From Clostridiales bacterium (GTDB lineage Bacteria; Bacillota; Clostridia; Oscillospirales; Acutalibacteraceae), in the NCBI GenBank assembly GCA_018364155.1, contig JAGZMM010000003.1, forward strand, positions 62,001 through 126,000: a DNA stretch of 64,000 nucleotides, written 5' to 3'. The notes beneath the pieces were generated by a model. That model was given only the letters and a program-made list of their open reading frames with translations, made no database searches and was not told the origin of the DNA. Below are positions 35,791 to 44,893 of the stretch, in pieces. Position 1 is the first letter of the stretch. Every line of letters begins with the position of its first letter. The translations under genes were made by a program, and so were the position numbers.

Positions 35791-36762
35791 TTAAAGCGGA
35801 ATCCGCCCTAAAGCGCGAATTTGTTCTTCCAGCTCCAAACGGTCCTCTTTCACATGAGTAGGACTAAGCTTTGCCGGATAGATTTCGTAAAGCTGCTTAT
35901 ACCGGTCCGGCGTGACCTTGCGCATAACCACGTTGGCCCCGCAGGAAAACACGTCGTTTTTTTCCCCGTTGTTGAGCACCCCCAAGGAGGTGGTAGCGGG
36001 AAGGTTTGCTTTGGGAAGAAGAATGCGGGCAAGGGCCACCGCCCGTTTGGTGAGCTCGGTGCTGCCGGAGGGATGATCCCGCAGCGGTGTGTCCGGGTGG
36101 GGAATGAACGGGCCGATGCCTGCCATGTCGCACCCGATCTCCTTGAGAAGCAGCAGGTCTCTGGCGATGGTCTCCATCGTCTGCCCGGGCAGGCCGATCA
36201 TAAACCCGCTTCCCGTCTCAAAGCCCAAAGCCTTGAGATGGCGAAGGCATTCCACTCGCTCTTTGAGCGTGCCGTCCGGATGAAGGGAGCGGTAACTCTG
36301 CTCGTCCGCCGTTTCGTGCTTGAGCAGATACCGGTCGGCGCCGCACCGGCGCAGATACGCATAGTCCTCCTTGGGCATTTCCCCGCAGCTGACGGTGACC
36401 GCCATGCCGGTTTCCTTGATTTTCCGTATAATTTCCCCTAAAATTTCCGGAGTGTAATGCGGATCCTCCCCGGATTGGAGAACAATGGTGCGGTATCCAG
36501 CCCCGTGGGCGGCATAAGCCACCTCAATCATCTCGTCGGGTTCCATCCGGTAGCGGGCAACCTTTCCGTTATAGCAGTTAAGCCCGCAGTACCGGCAGGC
36601 CCGACGGCAAACGTTGGAAAACTCCAGGATGGCGCGGATCTGGACCACGTCGCCCTTGTGCTGTTCTCTCACCCGGTCGGCCTGGGCGTAGACCTCAGAA
36701 AAGTCCGGCAGGCGCAGCAGCGCCGCCAGCTCCTCTATGCCGGGATGCGTGCTAATCGGCAT
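35791..36762 (-). CDS. hydE: [FeFe]-hydrogenase maturase HydE
   Basis: 323-residue radical SAM enzyme of H-cluster assembly. Motif FSNVCRRACRYCGLNC gives C-x3-C-x2-C; VLQSGEDP, TVSCGEMP and ETGSGFMIGLPGQT are typical HydE segments. It overlaps the upstream regulator-like gene by 11 bases and is followed 30 bases later by hydG. It resembles biotin synthase, but order in the operon and the RRACRYCG motif favour HydE. Confidence 0.95.
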   Translation of the reverse strand: MPISTHPGIEELAALLRLPDFSEVYAQADRVREQHKGDVVQIRAILEFSNVCRRACRYCGLNCYNGKVARYRMEPDEMIEVAYAAHGAGYRTIVLQSGEDPHYTPEILGEIIRKIKETGMAVTVSCGEMPKEDYAYLRRCGADRYLLKHETADEQSYRSLHPDGTLKERVECLRHLKALGFETGSGFMIGLPGQTMETIARDLLLLKEIGCDMAGIGPFIPHPDTPLRDHPSGSTELTKRAVALARILLPKANLPATTSLGVLNNGEKNDVFSCGANVVMRKVTPDRYKQLYEIYPAKLSPTHVKEDRLELEEQIRALGRIPL

Positions 36763-37015
36763 GGGTGTTTCCCGCCTTTTGATACACCGTTTTGATGCTG
36801 ACCCCGTCGAGCATGCCGATTTTTCCCGCTAGAGAACTGATCACATCCCCGGGCGCATCCACAATCACGCTGATGATGCAAATACCCCGGTCCCGGTAGG
36901 GCACCCCCATGCGCCCAACAATGTACGTGCCGTACTCGTGCAAAATTCCATTGAGCTTCTCGGTCACCTGGGTGTTCTCCACGATGATGCCCATCACGGC
37001 GATTCTGGTTTCCAT
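36752..37015 (-). CDS. TM1266-type putative hydrogenase system regulator
   Basis: 87-residue ferredoxin-like (ACT/NikR C-terminal-like) protein: METRIAVMGIIVENTQVTEKLNGILHEYG..., VGRMGVPYRDRGICIISVIVDAPGD. This small family is found beside hydE/hydG/hydF and annotated as iron-only hydrogenase system regulator, with the mechanism unproven. No separate DNA-binding domain is visible. ATG 37015 has GAGGGG upstream. First gene of the operon, promoter at 37212-37240. Confidence 0.85.
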   Translation of the reverse strand: METRIAVMGIIVENTQVTEKLNGILHEYGTYIVGRMGVPYRDRGICIISVIVDAPGDVISSLAGKIGMLDGVSIKTVYQKAGNTHAD

Positions 37016-37211
37016 ATTCGCTTTCCCCTCTTTCTCAAGGAAGCCGGAAGCTTCCGGCCAAGTCAAAACAAAAATCCTCCCTTTGCGCCTGCACACGCAA
37101 AGGGAGGAAACAAGACAGAAAATGCCCGCTGCAAATCCACTTTTTGGCGGGTTCTCTTTTCGTTTCGACCTTCCTCGCAGGCAAAATCCTTTGATGTCAG
37201 GCTATGTGTTT

Positions 37212-37240
37212 ATTTTACCACCAATTTTGTATAGAATCAA
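37212..37240 (-). promoter_or_regulatory. Promoter of the hydrogenase maturation operon
   Basis: Minus strand TTGATT (37240-37235), 17-base spacer, extended -10 TGGTAAAAT (TAAAAT 37217-37212). Confidence 0.72.
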
Positions 37241-37314
37241 GAGGGACTTTGCGGGATTTCCACCTTTTTCGCAGCTCTTGGTTCTACACTCTTTTTTGTT
37301 TGCAAAAGATATGG

Positions 37315-37320
37315 TATAAT
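37315..37320 (+). promoter_or_regulatory. Promoter -10 of the PfkB kinase gene
   Basis: TATAAT preceded by ATGG (extended -10); the -35 region is only a T-run. The intergenic stretch 37016-37416 holds this promoter and the divergent hyd promoter, and nothing else I can recognise. Confidence 0.65.
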
Positions 37321-37416
37321 GAGAAAAATTACGCCCCGTATGGGCTTCTACTTTGCTTTCCCTTTGGTTTCAACTAGGCGGCGATCTGCTGCCAATCCTG
37401 CTGCAAAAGGAGCGCA

Positions 37417-38457
37417 ATGGTTATGGACTTTTTTAACCACGATAAGGAATTCGACGTCATCAGTATGGGTGAAATCATGCTTCGCCTGTCCCCCATGGGG
37501 CAGGAACGGCTGGCCCAATGCGAGGTGCTGGAAAAGCGGCCGGGTGGGTCGGAGCTGAATGTGGTCTCCGGCATCTCTCTGTTGGGGCTGCGCACTGCCA
37601 TCGTCACCAAGGTGCCGGACAACGACATGGGCCGGTTTATCAAAAATAAGATCCGGTTTTACGGCATCAGCGACGACTATCTGATTTATGACAACACCCC
37701 GGATACCCGGGTCGGCATCTATTACTACGAAAGCGGCGCTTATCCGAGAAAGCCCTCTGTGCTTTATGACCGGCGCCATTCTTCCATCAACCACATTTCC
37801 TTTGACGAAATCGACTCGCGGATTTTCTCCAGCACCCGTATCTTCCACACCAGCGGCATTACCCTGGCTCTCGGGCAGAACACCCGGGAAACCGCCGTCA
37901 AGATGATCCGCGCCTTTAAAGAGCAGGGCGCCCTCATCTCTTTTGATGTCAATTACCGGGCCAACCTCTGGGATGAGAAGGAAGCGCGGGAAACCATCCG
38001 CTCCATCCTGCCCTATGTGGACATTCTGTTCGTTTCCGAGGAAACCTCCCGGCGCATGATGCAGAAAACCGGCACTCTTCAGGAAATGATGAAGAGCTAC
38101 TGCACGGAATTCGGCACGAAGATCGTAGCATCCACCCACCGGGTGGTCAAGAGCCCCAAATGTCATTCCTTCAATTCCACCATTTATGTGGCCGAGGAGG
38201 ACAAATGTTACACCGGCAAAACCTATGAGGACATTGACGTGATCGACCGCATCGGCAGCGGCGACGCTTATGTGGCAGGGGTACTGTTCGGATTGGTTAA
38301 GTATAACTCGGTGGTGGAAGCCATCGAATTCGGAAACGCTTCCTCTGCGGTTAAGAACACCATTTTGGGTGACATGCCGGCCAGCGAGTTTGGGGAAATC
38401 AAGCGGGTGATCGACCTTCACAATTCCGATCACGATACCGGCGAGCTCAACCGCTGA
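37417..38457 (+). CDS. PfkB-family sugar kinase (2-keto-3-deoxygluconate kinase-like)
   Basis: 346-residue ribokinase-fold kinase. MGEIMLRLSP N-terminus, GGSELNVVSGISLLGL substrate region, and IDRIGSGDAYVAGVLFGL carrying the catalytic Asp and anion hole (GSGD in place of the more common GAGD, a known variant). Similar proteins phosphorylate 2-keto-3-deoxygluconate; fructose or ribose cannot be excluded. RBS AAGGAG; start could be ATG 37417 or 37423. Monocistronic, with a terminator at 38598-38630. Confidence 0.85.
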   Translation: MVMDFFNHDKEFDVISMGEIMLRLSPMGQERLAQCEVLEKRPGGSELNVVSGISLLGLRTAIVTKVPDNDMGRFIKNKIRFYGISDDYLIYDNTPDTRVGIYYYESGAYPRKPSVLYDRRHSSINHISFDEIDSRIFSSTRIFHTSGITLALGQNTRETAVKMIRAFKEQGALISFDVNYRANLWDEKEARETIRSILPYVDILFVSEETSRRMMQKTGTLQEMMKSYCTEFGTKIVASTHRVVKSPKCHSFNSTIYVAEEDKCYTGKTYEDIDVIDRIGSGDAYVAGVLFGLVKYNSVVEAIEFGNASSAVKNTILGDMPASEFGEIKRVIDLHNSDHDTGELNR

Positions 38458-38597
38458 GGTCGTTTTGCGCTGGAAAACGTGTAGCACCTGCCCTGTGGTT
38501 CTCCTCTTTATCCACAGCGGGATTTTCCCGGTTGTGTTTAGGCAGTCCAAAGGACATGGTAACCTTTATTTCAGTAAATGCAGCCGCCATACAGAAG
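38458..38597. other. Intergenic stretch without recognised feature
   Basis: 140 bases after the kinase stop with no gene, promoter or repeat I can support. The wider gap to 38795 also holds the two terminators listed next. Confidence 0.5.
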
Positions 38598-38630
38598 AAA
38601 GTCCCTAGGTAGAATCTAGGGACTTTTTCT
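38598..38630 (+). terminator. Terminator of the PfkB kinase gene
   Basis: Stem AAAGTCCCTAG with complement around GTAGAAT, then TTTTTCTTTT. Confidence 0.88.
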
Positions 38631-38750
38631 TTTGCCTATCCTATTTTTAGTAAAACCAAGGAGTTATGATCCCAGGCTTATGAAACATCAGAGAGATTTC
38701 GCAAGGAACCGTCCTCAAACTCGCCTGGTGCATCTACGGTTTGGCACATC

Positions 38751-38783
38751 AAAAGGGAGCCGGCACAGATGCGCCGGCTCCCT
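38751..38783 (-). terminator. Terminator of the polysaccharide cluster
   Basis: 11-bp stem AGGGAGCCGGC with its complement around an 8-base loop. On the minus strand it ends in TTTT, just after the last glycosyltransferase gene. Confidence 0.88.
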
Positions 38784-38795
38784 GGATCGGATTTT

Positions 38796-40649
38796 TTATA
38801 CGGTAAAATCATCCCGCTGCAAAGAAAAGTTCGGGTTATAATAGGGATCGCCTTTTTCGATGAAAGCCTTCCATTTGGTCTGAAACCGGGCTTCATCCTT
38901 CTGAAATTGGGCCGAATCCTCTGTGGCAGCCTTACCTTTTGCCTTGGGCACGTAATGGTAGAGCTCGGCATAGGGGGTAAACACGATCAATTGACCCTGT
39001 TCCCGCAGACGCAGGCAAAGGTCCACATCGTGAAAGGCAACCGCATAGTCTTCGCAAAAGCCGCCCGTTTGCTCAAATTTCTCCTTGGAAATCATCATGC
39101 ACGCACCGGATACGGCGCTGAAATTCTGCGCGTACATCAGCCGGCCCATATAACCGGCGTCTCCCCGTGCCGCCCGGTAATGAACATGGCCGACGCTTCC
39201 TCGGATGCCGATGAGAAGTCCCGCGTGCTCAATGGTATTGTTCGGAAAATAGAGCTTAGCGCCCACTGCGCCCACGTCGTCACGCTGGGCGTACATGAGC
39301 ATCTCCTCCAGCCATTTCGCAGAAATCACCTTAGTATCGTCATCCAAAAAGACCAGATATTTTCCCTTTGCCTGACCTGCGGCAAAATTAAGCATCTTCG
39401 CGCGGTGAAAAGGATATTCCCAGGGAAGCAGACGAAGATTGGAGTGGTTATCCTTCTCTGCGCCATCCGTTCCCACCAGGAGAAGCTCGAAATTTTGATA
39501 GGTCGAATTCTGGTAGATGGAATCGATGCACCGCCGTCTCGCTGCCGCACTGCCGGCGCTGAGCATCACAATGGAAATCAGAGGCGTTTCTTTGAGCGCA
39601 TATTCAATCCGGTAAAGCAGCGGAGCATTGGGCGCCTCCATGGCTCTGCCTTCGATGCCTTCCCGCTTAAGATAGTCGTTAAGCGCCCGAATTCCGGATG
39701 TAATGCAATAGGGCTTGACGCTAATGTCTCCCGCCGTGGACCCCGCATGGCTGCGCCAGAAATAGAGAAGCTTTGGAATATGCACCACATGCTTTGCCTT
39801 TTGCGTCAGGCGCAATATGATGTCAAAATCCTGACTACCGTCATAATCGCCGGAGAAATAACCTACCTGATCAAGCAGCGCCCGGCTGAACACCGAAAAA
39901 TGACAGATATAATTGTTGGCACGCAAATTATCCAACGCAAAATCCGGCTTGAAATGGGTTGCCACCGGGTTTTGGATGGTGCCGGAGAAGGTCATTTCAT
40001 CGGTATAGATAAAGTCGGCGTCCTGTTCGGTAATCGCCTTCATCACTTCATAGAGCGCCGCCGGGTGAAGCAAATCATCGTGGTCAAATAAGCCGATGTA
40101 ATCGCCTGTGGCCATCGCAATGCACTGATTCGTGTTCCCGGAAATCCCCAGGTTCTCTGTAAGCACCTGATACCGTACACGCGCGTCCTGTTGCACATAC
40201 CTGCGGCAGATGTCTCCCACATAGGCATGGGCCTCGTCGCTGCCGTCCGCCAGGCAAAGCTCCCATTTCCCATAGGTCTGTGCTCTCACCGAATCGATCA
40301 TTTCGGTGAGAAAGTTTTCCGGGGTATTGTAAAGCGGGACTAAGATGCTGAAGGTGATGTTCCGGTCAAAGACCGTATTCTCCTGCATCCGCCGTTCCTC
40401 AGGGGAAAACACATAGTGCGCCATAAACTCTCGTTCCCGCATCCGGCGGAATCTGCGCCGGCGTACCTTTTGCCAGGTGGCGCGGATGCCGTAGTTCTGA
40501 ATGCTGAAAAATCCCTTGCAAAGGATTTTTCCGTACCGGCTGTTTTTCAGGCCGCCCTTCTTTGCACGCGCAGGTTTCCCCATTTCCGAATCAGGCGCTG
40601 GATGGGGCGTGCGGTCTTTTGTCTTATATGTCTGTTCGTCCCTTTTCAA
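38796..40649 (-). CDS. Two-domain GT2 glycosyltransferase
   Basis: 617-residue cytoplasmic protein with two GT-A domains: the first around residues 98-330 (FSILVPLYNTPENF, acidic motif FDHDDLLHP), the second around 362-580 (PLISIVMLSAG, FLDDDTKV, VSGACMMISKEKFEQTGGF). A basic N-terminal region (about 20-75) may contact the membrane. Such two-domain enzymes build rhamnan or other wall polymers. The start is TTG 40649, with GGGAGG 12 bases before it, so the start is uncertain. Last gene of the cluster. Confidence 0.85.
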   Translation of the reverse strand: MKRDEQTYKTKDRTPHPAPDSEMGKPARAKKGGLKNSRYGKILCKGFFSIQNYGIRATWQKVRRRRFRRMREREFMAHYVFSPEERRMQENTVFDRNITFSILVPLYNTPENFLTEMIDSVRAQTYGKWELCLADGSDEAHAYVGDICRRYVQQDARVRYQVLTENLGISGNTNQCIAMATGDYIGLFDHDDLLHPAALYEVMKAITEQDADFIYTDEMTFSGTIQNPVATHFKPDFALDNLRANNYICHFSVFSRALLDQVGYFSGDYDGSQDFDIILRLTQKAKHVVHIPKLLYFWRSHAGSTAGDISVKPYCITSGIRALNDYLKREGIEGRAMEAPNAPLLYRIEYALKETPLISIVMLSAGSAAARRRCIDSIYQNSTYQNFELLLVGTDGAEKDNHSNLRLLPWEYPFHRAKMLNFAAGQAKGKYLVFLDDDTKVISAKWLEEMLMYAQRDDVGAVGAKLYFPNNTIEHAGLLIGIRGSVGHVHYRAARGDAGYMGRLMYAQNFSAVSGACMMISKEKFEQTGGFCEDYAVAFHDVDLCLRLREQGQLIVFTPYAELYHYVPKAKGKAATEDSAQFQKDEARFQTKWKAFIEKGDPYYNPNFSLQRDDFTV

Positions 40650-40687
40650 CGGTGTATGATTCCTCCCGAGCCATCTCTGTCCTTCGT

Positions 40688-41416
40688 CTACATGCTTTTA
40701 TAGGCATCACAGACGGTTTTCATATCCCCAAGCATCTTAACATGCCCGTGGTCGAGCCACATCACATGCTTACAAAGCCGTTCAATCTGCTCAATCGAAT
40801 GGGAGACAATCAGTACCGTCGTGTCGTTGGCCATCAATTCCTTGATGCGCTCTTCGCACTTTTGCTGAAATAAATAATCGCCCACCGATAAAATCTCATC
40901 CACAATCAGGATATCTGGTTTCGTAATGGTCGCCACGGCAAACCCCAGGCGCGCTACCATACCGGAGGAAAAGTTCTTGAGCGCCACATCCACAAAGTCC
41001 TGCAGCTCGGCAAATTCAATGATTTCGTCGAACTTTTCCTTCATATGCTTTTTCGTGTATCCCAGTACCAGTCCGTTTAAGATCACGTTCTCCCGTGCGG
41101 TCAGGTCCATGTCAAAACCCGCGCCCAACTCAATCAGCGGAGAAATCGTCCCGTGGGTTTTCGCCCAACCCTCGGTGGGCTTTAAAATCCCGGAAACCAC
41201 CTTTAAAAACGTACTCTTTCCAGAGCCGTTGAGACCCACGATTCCAAACACATCGCCCTTTTCAATGTTGACGCTGACGTTTTGCAGCGCCGTGAATTCC
41301 TCAAAGCGCAACTGGCGCTTACAAAGCTTGATAAAGTATTCCTTAATGGAGTCCACCTTGTCCTTGGACATGTTGAACTTCATGGTAACATTGCTCACTT
41401 CAATCGCATTGGGCAC
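40688..41416 (-). CDS. Polysaccharide ABC exporter, ATP-binding subunit
   Basis: 242-residue ATPase of the Wzt/TagH class. Walker A GLNGSGKST, signature NFSSGMVARLGFAVA, Walker B ILIVDEILSVGD, switch VSHS. It powers export of the lipid-linked polymer. GTG 41416 is chosen because AGGAGG lies 9 bases upstream; longer readings run into the permease gene. No C-terminal carbohydrate-binding domain as in some Wzt proteins. Paired with the permease gene 17 bases upstream. Confidence 0.92.
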   Translation of the reverse strand: MPNAIEVSNVTMKFNMSKDKVDSIKEYFIKLCKRQLRFEEFTALQNVSVNIEKGDVFGIVGLNGSGKSTFLKVVSGILKPTEGWAKTHGTISPLIELGAGFDMDLTARENVILNGLVLGYTKKHMKEKFDEIIEFAELQDFVDVALKNFSSGMVARLGFAVATITKPDILIVDEILSVGDYLFQQKCEERIKELMANDTTVLIVSHSIEQIERLCKHVMWLDHGHVKMLGDMKTVCDAYKSM

Positions 41417-41433
41417 CCCGAATCCCCTCCTCT

Positions 41434-42228
41434 TTACACATACAGAATAAACTTGTCCTGCTTGCGCTTGAACGCCCATACGCCAAGCACCAAAAAGAAC
41501 AGGGAACAGGCGGCGCATATAAGGTTCACCTCAAGCCCCGGAATCACGCCGTCCATCACGACCCGTCTGAAATAGGTCACATAGTAATACATGGGATTAA
41601 ACTGTACAATGGACATGAGTGTCAAGCCTCCAAACTTGGTATCAGTCAGCAGGCTTTCCGGGTAAATGAGAGGGGTCAGGTACATCCACGCGGTGATGAA
41701 AACCGAATAGAGATGACCTACGTCCCGGAAAAATACGTTTAAGGTAGCCAGCAGCAGGCTCAGACCCACGGTAAAAACAAAAACATAGATCATCGGAATC
41801 GGGAAAAGCAAAATCGTCCAGTGAAAAGGCACCCCGTCAATGAGCATCATGACGAGCACCGCCACCAGAGAAAACAGCATGTTGACAAAGGCAAATACGG
41901 TTTTCTGAAGCGGAAAAATGTACTTGGGCAGATACACCTTTTTGATGAGCGACGCTCCGCTGATTACCGATGTTAGAGAATTGGAGGTGGCTTCCGACAT
42001 AAAATTGAAAATCAACGCGCCGGTGAGGTAATAAGAAGCGAAGTATTCCTGTTTAAACCGGAACATCTGGCTGAACACGACCGAAATGACCAGCGCCATT
42101 AGAATCGGGTTGAGGATGCTCCACAAAAATCCCAAAGCCGACCGTCGATATTTTACCTTCAAGTCCCTGGCCACCAAATCCATCAGCAGATGGCGGTACC
42201 GGGTGAATGTCTGCAAATACGCTTTCAA
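41434..42228 (-). CDS. Polysaccharide ABC exporter, permease subunit
   Basis: 264-residue ABC-2 permease with six predicted helices; N-terminal RDLKVKYRRSALGFLWSILNP is the amphipathic signature of TagG/Wzm proteins, followed by FFRDVGHLYSVFITAWMYLTPLIYP. It forms the membrane channel moving the finished glycan across the membrane. Lies between rfbC and the ATPase gene in one operon. Confidence 0.93.
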   Translation of the reverse strand: MKAYLQTFTRYRHLLMDLVARDLKVKYRRSALGFLWSILNPILMALVISVVFSQMFRFKQEYFASYYLTGALIFNFMSEATSNSLTSVISGASLIKKVYLPKYIFPLQKTVFAFVNMLFSLVAVLVMMLIDGVPFHWTILLFPIPMIYVFVFTVGLSLLLATLNVFFRDVGHLYSVFITAWMYLTPLIYPESLLTDTKFGGLTLMSIVQFNPMYYYVTYFRRVVMDGVIPGLEVNLICAACSLFFLVLGVWAFKRKQDKFILYV

Positions 42229-42241
42229 ATCGTTTTCACCC

Positions 42242-42793
42242 TCATCTATTCAAGTCTTTGAACGCCCCGTTCTTTTTATCCTTCTCGCTTAAAAGGATTT
42301 CCATCCCTTCTGCAATCGGCCAATCGATGCCGATGTCCGGGTCTGCGTAATAAAGAGCGCCCTCGTCGGTTGGATCGTAGAAACGGGTGCACTTATACAC
42401 AAATTCCGCCACGTCCGACAGCACCAAAAACCCGTGGGCAAACCCTTCGGGTACGTAAAACTGGCGCTTGTTCTCCTTGGAAAGAAGAACGCCGTGCCAT
42501 TTGCCGTAGGTCTTGCTGCCAGGGCGGATGTCCACCGCCACGTCATAGACCTCTCCTTCGATGACCCGCACCAGCTTTCCCTGGGGGTTTTTTTTCTGGA
42601 AATGAAGGCCTCGCAGCACGCCCTTCTTGGAACGGGACTGGTTGTCCTGCACAAAGACCATGTCAAGACCGGCGGCCTTAAAGTCGTTGTAGTTGTAGGT
42701 CTCCATAAAATAGCCCCGGTTGTCGCCGAATACCTTCGGTTCAATGATATATAAGTCCTCAATGTCGGTTTTGATAAAGGTAAACTGTCCCAT
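42242..42793 (-). CDS. rfbC: dTDP-4-dehydrorhamnose 3,5-epimerase
   Basis: 183-residue cupin, third step of dTDP-L-rhamnose synthesis. DNRGYFMETYN, QDNQSRSKKGVLRGLHFQ (catalytic His), VYDVAVDIRPGSKTYGKW and VPEGFAHGFLVLSD are all conserved. RBS AAAGGTGAG. Fourth of the contiguous rfbA-rfbD-rfbB-rfbC genes in transcription order, 118 bases after rfbB. Confidence 0.97.
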   Translation of the reverse strand: MGQFTFIKTDIEDLYIIEPKVFGDNRGYFMETYNYNDFKAAGLDMVFVQDNQSRSKKGVLRGLHFQKKNPQGKLVRVIEGEVYDVAVDIRPGSKTYGKWHGVLLSKENKRQFYVPEGFAHGFLVLSDVAEFVYKCTRFYDPTDEGALYYADPDIGIDWPIAEGMEILLSEKDKKNGAFKDLNR

Positions 42794-42911
42794 ATGTTTT
42801 CTTTCTCACCTTTCCATGGAAATCATGCCCTGGCGGCGAAACCGCCGTGATATGGATATGTTTGGCTTCTGCCTGCCTTCGCATACAAAAGCCAAACATC
42901 AAATACACCGC

Positions 42912-43973
42912 TTATTTATCCGCGTACATCTTCTGGTAATACTTCTGATATTCGCCGCTGGTGACGTTCTTCATCCAGTCCATATGGTCCAGATACCACT
43001 GGATGGTCAGCTTGATGCCGTCCTCAAAGCAGGTCTCCGGGTACCAGCCCAGATCCTTCTTGATCTTTTCGGGATCGATGCCGTAACGGCGGTCGTGGCC
43101 CTTGCGGTCCTCCACATGCTTCATCATGTGCTCGCCCACCGCCGGGTCCACATGCTCCTTGATGTAGGCAAGAATGGTCTTGACAATGAAAATATTGGGC
43201 CGCTCGTTGTGGCCGCCCACGTTATACACCTCGCCCACCTTGCCATCGCGCACCACCATGTCGATGGCCTTGCAATGGTCCTCCACATACAGCCAGTCAC
43301 GCACCTGCATGCCGTCGCCGTAGATGGGCAGGTCCTTATGGGCCAAGGTATTGTTGATGATGAGGGGAATGAGCTTCTCCGGGAACTGGAAGGGGCCGTA
43401 GTTGTTCGAGCAGCGGGTGATGTTCACCGGGAATTTATAAGTATCGTGATACGCTTTCACGAACAGGTCGGCGCTGGCTTTGCTGGAAGAATAGGGACTG
43501 TGGGGGTCAAGCGGGGTCGTTTCCATGAAATACCCGGTTTCGCCCAAAGAGCCGTACACCTCGTCAGTGGATACCTGCAAAAACTTACATCCGTCCTTAT
43601 ACTGGTCGTCGCCGGTCTGCCAGGCGAGCTTTGCGTTGTTTAACAGGTTGACCGTGCCGAGGACATTGGTCTTAACAAAGATTTCCGGGTCGGCAATGGA
43701 GCGGTCCACATGGCTTTCCGCAGCAAAGTTGACCACATAATCAAAGTCAAACTCTTGGAACAACGCCGCTACCGCTGCCTGGTCGCAAATGTCCACCTGC
43801 CGAAACACATAGTTCGGGTGGTTCTCCACCTCTTTGAGGTTTTCGAGGTTGCCTGCATAGGTCAGCTTATCGATGTTGACGATTTTCACATCGTCGTACT
43901 TTTTGAGCATGTACAGCACAAAATTCGAGCCGATAAAGCCCGCGCCTCCGGTTACCAGATAGGTTTTCATCAT
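42912..43973 (-). CDS. rfbB: dTDP-glucose 4,6-dehydratase
   Basis: 353-residue extended SDR enzyme, second step of dTDP-rhamnose synthesis. TGGAGFIGSNFVLY NAD motif, AAESHVDRSI, STDEVYG, YSSSKASADLFVKAYHDTY (catalytic Y-x3-K), RCSNNYGPFQFPEKLIPL. Either of two adjacent ATGs may start it. Placed 15 bases after rfbD. Confidence 0.97.
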   Translation of the reverse strand: MMKTYLVTGGAGFIGSNFVLYMLKKYDDVKIVNIDKLTYAGNLENLKEVENHPNYVFRQVDICDQAAVAALFQEFDFDYVVNFAAESHVDRSIADPEIFVKTNVLGTVNLLNNAKLAWQTGDDQYKDGCKFLQVSTDEVYGSLGETGYFMETTPLDPHSPYSSSKASADLFVKAYHDTYKFPVNITRCSNNYGPFQFPEKLIPLIINNTLAHKDLPIYGDGMQVRDWLYVEDHCKAIDMVVRDGKVGEVYNVGGHNERPNIFIVKTILAYIKEHVDPAVGEHMMKHVEDRKGHDRRYGIDPEKIKKDLGWYPETCFEDGIKLTIQWYLDHMDWMKNVTSGEYQKYYQKMYADK

Positions 43974-43988
43974 CCTTGTCCGCCTTTC

Positions 43989-44873
43989 TTACATGTCCTT
44001 GAGGTTTTTCAGATAGCATTTCAGAGCTTCCTGCCAGTCGCGCATTTCGTCCCCCACCGTGCAACGCAGCATCCGGTTGTCCAGCGACGAGAAGGCGGGC
44101 CGCTTGGCCTTCTGCACATATTCCTGGGAGGTGACGGGACGGACCTTGCAGTCAATCCCCGCGTATTCCACGATCTTGCAGGCGAAATCGTACCAGGTGC
44201 ATTCTCCTGTCCCCGTACAGTGGTACACGCCGTACTGCTCGGTAGCCGCAGCCTTTAAGATATGATGGGCAAGGTCGGCGGCGTTGGTGGGATTGCCCCG
44301 CTGGTCGTTAACCACGGTGATTTCCTCATTTGCCTTGGCGATGCGCAGGATGGTCTTGACAAAGTTCTTCCCCACATAACCATAAAGCCAGGAAGTGCGC
44401 AGGATGAAATACTTTTTGCACAATTCCCGTACGTACTGCTCGCCAAGGTATTTGCTCTTTCCGTAAATACTTTGCGGGTTGCACAGATCCCATTCCACGT
44501 AGGGAACACTTCCGTCCCCGGAGAACACATAGTCGGTGGATACGTGCACAAGCTTCGCACCCATTTTGTCAGCAGCCAAGGCCATGTTCCGAGCCCCCAG
44601 GGCGTTTGCCTTAAATGCCACGTCCTGATTGTCCTCACAGCCTTCTACATTGGTCATGGCGGCGCAGTTGATCAGCAAATCAAAGGGATTTCCCTCAAAG
44701 AAACGGTTGACCGCCTCCTGATCCGCAATGTCCAGTTCATCTAAGTCCACACCAGTAACCTGGGCGTCTCGATAACATGCTGGGATGGCTCCCAGCTCCG
44801 ACCGTCCCTCTTTTAAGATTTTCGCCAACTCATTTCCAAGCTGACCGTTTCGGCCCGTAATCAGTATTTTCAC
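43989..44873 (-). CDS. rfbD: dTDP-4-dehydrorhamnose reductase
   Basis: 294-residue SDR enzyme completing dTDP-L-rhamnose. ITGRNGQLGNEL nucleotide motif, STDYVFSGDG, YGKSKYLGEQYV (Y-x3-K) and RTSWLYGYVGKNFVKTIL. GTG 44873 is the start, with GGAG 8 bases before it. Part of the rfb block, 20 bases after rfbA. Confidence 0.96.
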   Translation of the reverse strand: MKILITGRNGQLGNELAKILKEGRSELGAIPACYRDAQVTGVDLDELDIADQEAVNRFFEGNPFDLLINCAAMTNVEGCEDNQDVAFKANALGARNMALAADKMGAKLVHVSTDYVFSGDGSVPYVEWDLCNPQSIYGKSKYLGEQYVRELCKKYFILRTSWLYGYVGKNFVKTILRIAKANEEITVVNDQRGNPTNAADLAHHILKAAATEQYGVYHCTGTGECTWYDFACKIVEYAGIDCKVRPVTSQEYVQKAKRPAFSSLDNRMLRCTVGDEMRDWQEALKCYLKNLKDM

Positions 44874-44893
44874 GAAAACGTCTCCGTCCTTCC

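Noticed and set aside
38230..38290. GSGD instead of GAGD in the PfkB kinase as a loss-of-function sign
   Set aside because: The variant occurs in active relatives and the catalytic Asp is present.
38769..40091. Long open frame of 440 codons on the plus strand
   Set aside because: It is antisense to the two-domain glycosyltransferase, has no family resemblance and no RBS. The GC-rich coding strand keeps the opposite frame open.
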